This document shows, in pieces, positions 41,212 to 49,232 of a stretch of DNA of 53,653 bases (positions within the stretch are counted from its first letter, which is position 1; the number at the start of each line of letters is the position of its first letter). The stretch is from UMGS172 sp045592985 (GTDB lineage Bacteria > Bacillota > Clostridia > Oscillospirales > Acutalibacteraceae): contig JAZNVU010000006.1 of assembly GCA_045592985.1 (NCBI GenBank), positions 1-53,653 on the forward strand, given 5' to 3'. Position numbers and translations under genes: made by a program. Under the pieces are notes generated by a model. It ran no database searches. It was not told where the DNA came from and saw only the letters and a program-made list of their open reading frames with translations.

Positions 41212-42659
41212 GTTTGAGCGAACAAAAGGGTAACCTAAGCGAGCAAAAGTTTATAAAAATGACTACCGAGCCGGTTGAAAGGCTTATTTGTAAATTGGCT
41301 ATACCGACTATTATAAGTATGCTTGTTACCACCTTTTACAACATGGCGGATACATATTTTGTTGGCAAAATAGGAGCAGGTTTTGATGTGGCGGTGCAGT
41401 CTGCTATGCAAACAAGAGCACAGGCGGCTGTTGGCGTTGCATTGCCTGTAATGGCGGTTATTCAGGCTTTTGGTTTCTTTTTCGGTCATGGCTCTGGCAA
41501 CTTTGTATCCCGTGCCTTGGGTAAAAAGGATGTTGAATCAGCGCAAAGGGTAGCATCTTCGGGCTTCTTCTATGCCATAATTACAGGACTTGTCATAATG
41601 GTTCTGGGGCAGATTTTTGCTCCCGGCCTTGCAATGTTGCTTGGTGCTACCCAATTCAGTTGTGATTATGCTGTACAATACATGCGCATAATACTTATAG
41701 GCGCTCCCATAAACATGGCGGCTATGGTGCTTAATAACCAGATGCGTTTTCAGGGCAATGCCACCTATGCAATGGTTGGTATTACAACGGGTGCCGTGCT
41801 TAACATCGGTCTTGACGCGTTGTTTATACTTGCTTTTAACTGGGAAGTCATAGGTGCTGCGCTGGCAACAATTATAGGGCAAACAATAAGCCTTATTTTG
41901 CTTGTTATAGGAGTCAGTCGCAGCGACTGTATCAAAATGAGTATCAAAAAGGTGCGTTTTGACAAAAATACGGCAGGTGAAATCACACGCGGAGGTCTGC
42001 CGTCTTTAGGCCGTCAAGGTCTGGCAAGTGTCTCGACGGCTTGCCTTAACAACATGGCAGGCATTTATGGTGCCATGGCTTATGCCGATACGGTTGGCGC
42101 TGCCGATTCGGCTGTTGCGGCAATGTCGGTCGTTTCTAAGATAATGCTGTTTGCTTCGTCGGCACTTATAGGCTTCGGACAAGGGTTCCAGCCGGTTTGC
42201 GGATTTAACTACGGAGCAGGTCTTTATAAACGCGTGAAAAAGGCATTTTATTTTTGCGTTAGAGTTGCTTTTGTCTTTCTCGTAGCAATTGCCGTGCCTG
42301 CCTTTATCTTTGCCGATGACATACTCTCGCTTTTCAGAGGCAACGACCCCATAGCAATGGAAATAGGAGCCTTTGCAATGCGTGCTCAGATTGTCACTTT
42401 CCCGCTTATGTCATGGGTTGTAATGAGTAACATGATGCTTCAGACCATGGGCAGAGTGGTTAGTGCTACCACACTTGCGGTGGCAAGGCAAGGACTCATG
42501 TTTATTCCCGCGGTTCTTATTTTGCCGTCATTTTTAGGCATTATGGGTGTGCAGTTGGCTCAACCTGTTGCCGACCTGCTTTCGTTTGCCGTTGCTGTCC
42601 CTATAACTGTGAAGGTGTTAAAGGAATTGTCTGCTGATAAAATGTCGCAAAATGGTTGA
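41208..42659 (+). CDS. MATE-family efflux transporter
   Basis: 483 residues from TTG 41208, six bases after GGAAAGGA, overlapping the HAD stop; an ATG at 41259 is the alternative. Twelve membrane segments in two halves, opening with ERLICKLAIPTIISMLVTTF and YNMADTYFVGKIG, and SLGRQGLASVSTACLNNMAG at the start of the second half. MATE proteins expel drugs or metabolites in exchange for Na+ or H+. Last gene of the operon; substrate unknown. Confidence 0.93.
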   Translation: MSLSEQKGNLSEQKFIKMTTEPVERLICKLAIPTIISMLVTTFYNMADTYFVGKIGAGFDVAVQSAMQTRAQAAVGVALPVMAVIQAFGFFFGHGSGNFVSRALGKKDVESAQRVASSGFFYAIITGLVIMVLGQIFAPGLAMLLGATQFSCDYAVQYMRIILIGAPINMAAMVLNNQMRFQGNATYAMVGITTGAVLNIGLDALFILAFNWEVIGAALATIIGQTISLILLVIGVSRSDCIKMSIKKVRFDKNTAGEITRGGLPSLGRQGLASVSTACLNNMAGIYGAMAYADTVGAADSAVAAMSVVSKIMLFASSALIGFGQGFQPVCGFNYGAGLYKRVKKAFYFCVRVAFVFLVAIAVPAFIFADDILSLFRGNDPIAMEIGAFAMRAQIVTFPLMSWVVMSNMMLQTMGRVVSATTLAVARQGLMFIPAVLILPSFLGIMGVQLAQPVADLLSFAVAVPITVKVLKELSADKMSQNG

Positions 42660-42724
42660 TTTCGCAAAAATGCTGTTTTTTGTGAAATCAAATTAAAAAA
42701 ATTGCGCTTTTTTAACAATACCTA

Positions 42725-42753
42725 TTTACTTAAAGGTAAAAAGGTGTTATTAT
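42725..42753 (+). promoter_or_regulatory. nifJ promoter, extended -10
   Basis: TTTACT (42725-42730), 17-base spacer, TATTAT (42748-42753) preceded by TGT. An ~80-base leader with a strong AGGAGGAAA before the ATG. Confidence 0.62.
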
Positions 42754-42840
42754 ATATGGTGTACGCGAACAGAAAGGTGGCTTTTTGTCCGCCATACAAA
42801 TTTTGTTAAACTTTATATCTATATAAGGAGGAAATTTCCC

Positions 42841-45800
42841 ATGGCAAGAAAAATGAAAACCATGGACGGTAACAATGCTGCTGCTCACGTATCCTATGCG
42901 TTTACCGAAGTAGCAGGTATTTATCCTATTACACCGTCCAGCCCTATGGCAGACTATGTTGACCAGTGGTCGGCTCAAGGGTTAAAAAACATCTTCGGTA
43001 CCACCGTTAAGGTTTCCGAGATGCAGTCTGAAGCAGGTGCAGCAGGTACCGTTCACGGTTCGCTTAACGCAGGTGCTCTTACCACCACCTACACCGCTTC
43101 TCAGGGTCTTCTTTTGATGATTCCTAACATGTACAAAATCGCAGGTGAATTGTTACCTTCCGTATTCCACGTATCGGCTCGTTGCGTAGCTTCTCAGGCT
43201 CTTAACATTTTCGGTGACCATTCCGACGTTTATGCCTGCCGTCAGACCGGTTTTGCTATGCTTGCTGAGACCAACACTCAGGAAGTTATGGACCTTGGTG
43301 CGGTTGCTCACTTGGCTACTATTAAAGGCCGTGTACCTTTCATCAACTTCTTCGATGGTTTCCGTACTTCTCACGAACTTCAGAAAATTGAGGTTTGGGA
43401 TTACGAAGACCTTAAAGAAATGTGCGATATGGACGCAGTTGCTGCTTTCAGAAAGAGAGCACTCAACCCTGAGCGTCCCGTAATGCGCGGTTCTCACGAA
43501 AACGGCGACATCTTCTTCCAGCACAGAGAAGCATGTAACGAATACTACAACAATCTTCCCGCTATTGTTGAGGAGTATATGGACAAGGTTAATGCTAAAC
43601 TTGGTACCGATTACAAACTCTTCAACTACTACGGTGCTCCCGATGCAGAGCGCGTTATCGTAGCAATGGGCTCTATCTGCGACGTTGCAGAAGAGGTTAT
43701 CGACTACATGACCGCTGCAGGCGAAAAGGTTGGTCTTGTAAAGGTTCGTTTGTACCGTCCTTTCAGCGCAGACAAGCTCGTAGAGGCTATTCCTGCAACT
43801 GCTAAGAAGATTGCAGTTCTCGACAGAACTAAGGAACCCGGTTCTTTGGGTGAGCCTTTGTACCTCGACGTTGTTACTGCTCTTGCTTCCAAGGGTATGA
43901 GCGCTAAGGTTATCGGCGGGCGTTACGGTCTCGGTTCCAAGGATACTCCTCCTTCCAGCATCTTTGCTGTATATGATGAACTCAAAAAGGACGAGCCTAA
44001 GGCTCAGTTCACTCTCGGTATTACCGATGACGTTACCAACCTTTCTCTTGAGGAGAAGCCCGCTCCCAACACCGCAGCAGAAGGCACCATTGAGTGCAAA
44101 TTCTGGGGTCTTGGCGGTGACGGTACCGTTGGTGCTAATAAAGACTCTATTAAGATTATCGGTGACCATACCGACAAGTATGTTCAGGCATACTTCCAGT
44201 ATGACTCTAAGAAGACCGGCGGTATCACTATTTCTCACTTGAGATTCGGTGACAAGCCTATTAAGAGCCCCTACTACATCAACAAGGCTGACTTCGTTGC
44301 TTGCCACAACCCCTCTTACGTAATCAAGGGTTATAAGATGGTTAACGACGTTAAGCCCGGCGGTGTATTCCTTATCAACTGCCAGTGGAGCGCTGAAGAA
44401 CTCGACGAGCATATGCCCGCAGAAGCAAAGCGCTACATTGCTGCTAACAACGTTCAACTCTACACTGTTAACGCAATTGACCTTGCCGCACAGATTGGTC
44501 TTGGTAAGCGTACCAACACTGTTCTTCAGTCTGCTTTCTTTGCACTTTCCGGTGTTCTTCCTAAGGACGAGGCTATCGGCTACATGAAGGAAAAAGCACA
44601 GAAGTTCATGAAGAAGGGTAAAGAAATCGTTGAGATGAACGAGAAGGCAATCGACGCAGGTGCAACTGCGTTTGTTAAGATTGACGTTCCGAGCAGTTGG
44701 GCTAACGCTGTTGACAACGCTGCTGTTAAAAAGTCCGAAGGCAGAGAGAAACTCGTTAAGATGGTTGACAACATCATGAAGCCTGTTGGCCTTATGAACG
44801 GTGACAGCCTCCCTGTTTCTGCATTTATGGACCATGCCGACGGTACCTTTGAGCAGGGCGCATCCGCATATGAGAAACGCGGCGTTGCAGTTATGGTTCC
44901 CGAGTGGAATCCCGATACCTGCGCTAAGTGTAACAAGTGTGCTTATGTATGTCCTCATGCTACTATCCGTCCCTTCGCACTTTCGGCTGACGAGCTTGCA
45001 AAGGCACCTGCTAATATGAAGAAGGCTCCCAAGCCTGTTGTTAAGACTGATTACACCTACACCTTGGCTGTATCTCCTCTCGATTGTATGGGTTGCGGCG
45101 TATGTATCGGTGTATGTCCCACTAACTCACTCAAGATGGTATCTCAGGAGTCTCAGCTCGCTGAGCAGGAGAGCTTCGATTACTGCGTAGCCAACGTAAC
45201 CGAGAAGGAAGGCGTTGCAGGCAGTCAGAACCTTATTGCTTCTCAGTACAAGAAACCCTTGCTCGAGTTCTCCGGTTCTTGCGCAGGTTGTGCTGAAACC
45301 GCTTACGCACGTCTTATCACCCAGTTGTTCGGTGACAGAATGTATATTTCTAACGCAACCGGTTGTTCGTCCATTTGGGGCGGCCCCGCTGCAACTTCTC
45401 CTTATACCACTAACTTTGAGGGTCACGGTCCTGCATGGGCTAACTCCTTGTTCGAAGATAACGCAGAGCACGGCTTTGGTATGTACCTCGGCCAGAAGGC
45501 TATCAGAAACCGCCTCATCGCTCAGGTAGAGGAAATGAAGGCAAGCGACAAGGCATCTGCAGAGTTCGTAGCAGCTGCTGACGAATATCTTGCAACTTTG
45601 GAAGACGGCGAGAAGAACGCTGTTGCTACCAAGGCTCTTATCGTAGAACTTGAGAAGGCTGCTGCCGCAGGTTGTCCTACTGCTCCTGCTGTTCTCGCTG
45701 AGAAAGAATACCTCTCCAAGAAGTCTGTTTGGATCTTCGGTGGTGACGGTTGGGCATACGATATCGGCTTCGGCGGTGTTGACCACGTATTGGCAGCAGG

Positions 45801-46377
45801 TGAGGATGTAAACATCATGGTATTCGATACCGAGGTTTACTCCAACACCGGCGGTCAGGCATCAAAGGCATCTCAGATTGGTCAGGTTGCACAGTTCGCT
45901 GCTGCAGGTAAGGCAATTTCTAAGAAGAGCCTTTCCGAAATTGCAATGTCCTACGGTTATGTATACGTAGCACAGATTGCAATGGGCGCAGACCCCAACC
46001 AGACCTTGAAGGCTATCAAGGAAGCTGAGGCTTACCACGGTCCTTCCATCATCATCGCATACTCGCCTTGTGAAATGCACTCCATTAAGGGCGGTATGGT
46101 AAACTGCCAGAACGAAATGAAGAAGGCTGTTGCTTGCGGTTACTGGAATATGTTCCGCTTCAACCCTGCTCTCAAAGAAGAGGGCAAGAACCCCTTCACT
46201 ATCGATTCTAAGCCTGCTACTGAGGACTATAAAGAGTTCCTCCTCAACGAGGCTCGTTATGCATCTCTCACCCGTTCGTTCCCCGAACGCGCTGAAGAGT
46301 TGTTCCAGAAGGCTGCCGATAACTCGAAGGCTGCAAGAGCACACCTCGAGAAACTCGAAGAACTTTACGGCAAATAA
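42841..46377 (+). CDS. nifJ: Pyruvate:ferredoxin (flavodoxin) oxidoreductase
   Basis: 1178 residues, the full single-chain enzyme. It splits pyruvate with CoA to acetyl-CoA and CO2 and reduces ferredoxin. N-terminal pyrimidine domain (YAFTEVAGIYPITPSSPMA), a CoA-related domain around 265-400, two ferredoxin-type clusters CAKCNKCAYVCP (about 694) and CMGCGVCIGVCP (about 749), a further cluster Cys set GSCAGCAETAY, and the TPP site FGGDGWAYDIGFGG (about 964) with NTGGQASK. Codons are strongly biased to AAC, AAG, GAG and CTC compared with its neighbours, a sign of high expression. Probable electron acceptor: the ferredoxin at 13284. Confidence 0.97.
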   Translation: MARKMKTMDGNNAAAHVSYAFTEVAGIYPITPSSPMADYVDQWSAQGLKNIFGTTVKVSEMQSEAGAAGTVHGSLNAGALTTTYTASQGLLLMIPNMYKIAGELLPSVFHVSARCVASQALNIFGDHSDVYACRQTGFAMLAETNTQEVMDLGAVAHLATIKGRVPFINFFDGFRTSHELQKIEVWDYEDLKEMCDMDAVAAFRKRALNPERPVMRGSHENGDIFFQHREACNEYYNNLPAIVEEYMDKVNAKLGTDYKLFNYYGAPDAERVIVAMGSICDVAEEVIDYMTAAGEKVGLVKVRLYRPFSADKLVEAIPATAKKIAVLDRTKEPGSLGEPLYLDVVTALASKGMSAKVIGGRYGLGSKDTPPSSIFAVYDELKKDEPKAQFTLGITDDVTNLSLEEKPAPNTAAEGTIECKFWGLGGDGTVGANKDSIKIIGDHTDKYVQAYFQYDSKKTGGITISHLRFGDKPIKSPYYINKADFVACHNPSYVIKGYKMVNDVKPGGVFLINCQWSAEELDEHMPAEAKRYIAANNVQLYTVNAIDLAAQIGLGKRTNTVLQSAFFALSGVLPKDEAIGYMKEKAQKFMKKGKEIVEMNEKAIDAGATAFVKIDVPSSWANAVDNAAVKKSEGREKLVKMVDNIMKPVGLMNGDSLPVSAFMDHADGTFEQGASAYEKRGVAVMVPEWNPDTCAKCNKCAYVCPHATIRPFALSADELAKAPANMKKAPKPVVKTDYTYTLAVSPLDCMGCGVCIGVCPTNSLKMVSQESQLAEQESFDYCVANVTEKEGVAGSQNLIASQYKKPLLEFSGSCAGCAETAYARLITQLFGDRMYISNATGCSSIWGGPAATSPYTTNFEGHGPAWANSLFEDNAEHGFGMYLGQKAIRNRLIAQVEEMKASDKASAEFVAAADEYLATLEDGEKNAVATKALIVELEKAAAAGCPTAPAVLAEKEYLSKKSVWIFGGDGWAYDIGFGGVDHVLAAGEDVNIMVFDTEVYSNTGGQASKASQIGQVAQFAAAGKAISKKSLSEIAMSYGYVYVAQIAMGADPNQTLKAIKEAEAYHGPSIIIAYSPCEMHSIKGGMVNCQNEMKKAVACGYWNMFRFNPALKEEGKNPFTIDSKPATEDYKEFLLNEARYASLTRSFPERAEELFQKAADNSKAARAHLEKLEELYGK

Positions 46378-46388
46378 TTTCCTAAAGC

Positions 46389-46427
46389 AAAACCACCCGC
46401 AGGAAACTGTGGGTGGTTTTTTGTTTT
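46389..46427 (+). terminator. nifJ terminator
   Basis: AAAACCACCC and CAG pair with CTG and GGGTGGTTTT, followed by TTGTTTT. Confidence 0.9.
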
Positions 46428-46433
46428 AATAAT

Positions 46434-46661
46434 TTATAATTTCCGATAAGGTTGAGGGTTGTTAGTAAGCCCTAATAAATAGTCAACAGAGGTTTTGTAA
46501 AGCACAGATAACTGTATCAGCACATCGGTAGGAACATCACGCAGGCCGCGTTCATAACGGCTGTATTGCGGTTGTTTCATATCAAGGTATTCGGCAACGA
46601 ACTGCTGAGACAGGTCATGGTCTTCACGCAGGTCTTTAAGCCGTGGATAATAATTATTCGT
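46434..46661 (-). CDS. Small XRE-family regulator with an ACG at the expected start
   Basis: 75 residues if translation begins at 46661. The HTH (LREDHDLSQQFVAEYLDMKQ, then YSRYERGLRDVPTDVLIQLS) is complete. A perfect ribosome site GAGGAGG (46676-46670) lies eight bases before the codon ACG, where relatives of this family begin with ATG. The only upstream ATG in frame (46739) would place the ribosome site inside the gene. So either ACG is used or the start is mutated and the gene weakly expressed. It is divergent from the CotH gene, whose promoter contains a palindrome it might bind. Confidence 0.75.
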   Translation of the reverse strand, partial: TNNYYPRLKDLREDHDLSQQFVAEYLDMKQPQYSRYERGLRDVPTDVLIQLSVLYKTSVDYLLGLTNNPQPYRKL

Positions 46662-46691
46662 ACCAACAACCTCCTCAATAACCGTTTGGTA

Positions 46692-46720
46692 TTGACACTT
46701 TAACACATTAAGTGTATAAT
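46692..46720 (+). promoter_or_regulatory. Consensus promoter of the BspA-CotH gene with possible operator
   Basis: TTGACA (46692-46697), 17-base spacer and TATAAT (46715-46720) are both perfect. An inverted repeat ACACTT (46695-46700) / AAGTGT (46710-46715) spans the spacer, a good position for a repressor such as the divergent XRE protein. Confidence 0.8.
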
Positions 46721-46775
46721 ATACGCAATATATAACCATACGGTTATAAATAGTGCTTATTTTTTGGGGGTTTTT

Positions 46776-49037
46776 ATGAAGAAATTATTGGTAATTATGT
46801 TAATTGTCGTGTTGCTTGTGTCAGTATGCCCATTTGGACTGTTCACATTCTCGGCAAATGCAGTAGCAAGAGGTATCACCGGTGATTGTGAGTGGACACT
46901 TGAAGACACCGTTTTAACCATTAGCGGAAATGGCAAAATGGGCGATTATGAGCATTATGTAAGTTTGCCTTGGGGACGCGCTATTACAAAAGTTGTAATA
47001 GAAAAAGGTGTAACAAATATTGGTTATGCAGCTTTTGAAAACTGCAACAAATTAACCACCGTTGTTATTTCTGATAGTGTTACCGCCATTGATGCATATG
47101 CATTTAATAAGTGTACTTCACTTAAAAATGTTAATTTTGGTAACTGCGTTTCTACCATTTCCATAGCAGCATTTTACGGATGTACTTCGCTTGAAAACTT
47201 GTTGTTGCCTGATTCTGTAACAGGCTTGGGTTCATACGCTTTTACAAAGTGTTCTTCCATTAAAGATATTGTGCTCAGTAAAAATATTTCCAATATCCCA
47301 ATGTCGGCTTTCTATGGTTGTAAAAACCTTGAGTCGGTAACCTTCGGCGAAAAAATAAAAACAATCTGTTATTATTCATTCTACGGTTGTAATGCATTGA
47401 CCGATGTTTATTTTGGCGGCGATCAAACCGCACAGCAAAAAGTGGCCGTCAATAAGTCGAACGCTACTGTTTTGAGTGCAACCTGGCACTGCGGTGACGT
47501 TGAGCCTTTGACCTATGCATATAACGATAACGACAAGACCGCAATGGTTGTTGGCTGCTACAAAAGGGCCACTTCGGTTGCCATTCCTACAAGAGTTACT
47601 AAAGCAGGTAAAACTTATAAAGTGACTTCTGTAAATTCGTATGCATTTAGTAAATGCACCAGTTTGGAAAGTGTAAACTTCGGATACGGAGTCAGCACAA
47701 TAGGTATGTCAGCATTTTATGGCTGTACAAATCTTTCTTCCGTCACGTTTGGCACAAACCTCACATCGATCGGTTACTATGCATTCTATGGTTGCAATTC
47801 TTTGACCGATGTATATTTCAAAGCCACCGCTAAAGAGAAAAAGACTATTGTTAACAGTTCTAACAGCCAAGTTGTTAACGCAACCTGGCATTATGATGAT
47901 ACATACTGCCCCAAAATATACTTTACCGGTAATATAGAGGGCATGCAAGAAAAAAGTGATGTTCGTGAAATTCAAATTTCGTATGTGAATGACAGTCAAA
48001 TCATTAACGGCTATGCAGAATTAAAAGTACAGGGAACATCCAGTCTGGCATACGACAAGAAAAATTACACAATAACTTTTTATAAAGCTGACGATTTTGA
48101 TAAAAAGATGAAAGTTGATTTCGGTTGGGGCGCGCAAAGTAAATATTGCATGAAAGCCAACTGGATTGATAAAACTCATTCTCGTAACGTTGTTACTGCT
48201 AAGTTGGCAGGTGAGGTGCAGAGAAAATACAGCATATTAAATATAGCACCTAATAACGGCGCTGTTGACGGATTCCCGATTGAAGTGTATGTAAATGGCG
48301 AGTTCCACGGAGTATATACCATGAACATTCCTAAAGACGAATGGCAGTTTGGAATGGACAAGGATAATCCAGACCACATTGTAATTTGCGGTGAAAACTG
48401 GTCTGATGTTGTTAAGTTTTACGCTATGCCTACTGATTTTGAGGATTGGTCGGTTGAAGCAGGTCCCGAAACTGACGAAACTTTGGAAAAAATTCAAAGA
48501 TTGTGTTCGTTTGTTATGAACAGTAGTAGCACAAAGTTCAAATCACAGTTTGGAGAGTATTTGGATTTAGATTCTACTCTAAACTATTACATTATGGTTG
48601 ATGTTGCTTATCTTGGCGATAACGTGGGCAAAAACATGCTGCTTGCCACATATGACGGAAAAGTTTGGTACCCCTCTCTTTACGACCTTGATGCATCTTT
48701 CGGTGCCGACTACACAGGAAATAAAGAATATAACTACAAAGACAAGTTGTTGTATATGGGTAACAGTTTCTTGTGGGCTCGTGTAGAGTACTTGTTCAAA
48801 CCTGAACTTGCAGCTCGTTATTTCGAATTAAGAGAGAGCATTCTTAACAAAGAACACATCATGGAAATGTTTAACACTTTCTATGGTAGCATTCCCGAAG
48901 CCGCTTTAGAGCGTGAGAAGGAAAACTGGGAAACAGAAACATCTCCCATTCCCGGTTTTGATTTGGAACAAATCGAATCGTATCTTGATAATATCCTTCC
49001 TCGTTTGGACGCCAAGTACAGTAGTTGGTTGCAGTAA
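46776..49037 (+). CDS. Surface protein: BspA-type leucine-rich repeats plus CotH kinase domain
   Basis: 753 residues; ATG 46776 after GGGGG. Signal peptide about 1-30 (KK, hydrophobic core, ending SANA). Residues 35-370 hold about eight BspA-type (LRR_5) repeats, each with the SxxxI..xAF.(G/K)C.SL pattern, for example TSIGYYAFYGCNSLTDVYF. Residues 380-750 form a CotH domain: RKYSILNIAPNNG, YVNGEFHGVYTMNIPKDEW and WYPSLYDLDASFG are the kinase-like signatures (the final Asp of the last block coordinates metal). CotH kinases phosphorylate secreted proteins; in gut clostridia such fusions are found with cellulosomal or surface proteins. The substrate is unknown. Confidence 0.9.
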   Translation: MKKLLVIMLIVVLLVSVCPFGLFTFSANAVARGITGDCEWTLEDTVLTISGNGKMGDYEHYVSLPWGRAITKVVIEKGVTNIGYAAFENCNKLTTVVISDSVTAIDAYAFNKCTSLKNVNFGNCVSTISIAAFYGCTSLENLLLPDSVTGLGSYAFTKCSSIKDIVLSKNISNIPMSAFYGCKNLESVTFGEKIKTICYYSFYGCNALTDVYFGGDQTAQQKVAVNKSNATVLSATWHCGDVEPLTYAYNDNDKTAMVVGCYKRATSVAIPTRVTKAGKTYKVTSVNSYAFSKCTSLESVNFGYGVSTIGMSAFYGCTNLSSVTFGTNLTSIGYYAFYGCNSLTDVYFKATAKEKKTIVNSSNSQVVNATWHYDDTYCPKIYFTGNIEGMQEKSDVREIQISYVNDSQIINGYAELKVQGTSSLAYDKKNYTITFYKADDFDKKMKVDFGWGAQSKYCMKANWIDKTHSRNVVTAKLAGEVQRKYSILNIAPNNGAVDGFPIEVYVNGEFHGVYTMNIPKDEWQFGMDKDNPDHIVICGENWSDVVKFYAMPTDFEDWSVEAGPETDETLEKIQRLCSFVMNSSSTKFKSQFGEYLDLDSTLNYYIMVDVAYLGDNVGKNMLLATYDGKVWYPSLYDLDASFGADYTGNKEYNYKDKLLYMGNSFLWARVEYLFKPELAARYFELRESILNKEHIMEMFNTFYGSIPEAALEREKENWETETSPIPGFDLEQIESYLDNILPRLDAKYSSWLQ

Positions 49038-49073
49038 TTAAAGAGGCATGAGATTTAAAATATAAATGATAAT

Positions 49074-49110
49074 AAAGGCTACGGTGTATACCGTGGCTTT
49101 TGTTTTTGTT
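49074..49110 (+). terminator. Terminator of the CotH gene
   Basis: AAAGGCTACGG pairs with CCGTGGCTTTT through two G-T pairs, then TGTTTTTGTTT. Confidence 0.75.
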
Positions 49111-49148
49111 TGGAGGTTTGGCGGAAAAAACGCCACATAGTAAACCTG

Positions 49149-49177
49149 TTGACTTTTTACGTATTTTGGAGTATGAT
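49149..49177 (+). promoter_or_regulatory. Promoter of the glycosyltransferase gene
   Basis: TTGACT (49149-49154), 17-base spacer, TATGAT (49172-49177). Confidence 0.72.
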
Positions 49178-49232
49178 AACATATGTATATATGTGTCCAT
49201 TTTCGTCAGTATAACTCCGAAAGGATTTTATT

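Noticed and set aside
43153..44958. 601-codon frame antisense to nifJ
   Set aside because: The sense strand encodes a clear nifJ with strong codon bias, which produces long antisense frames; no ribosome site or known domain.
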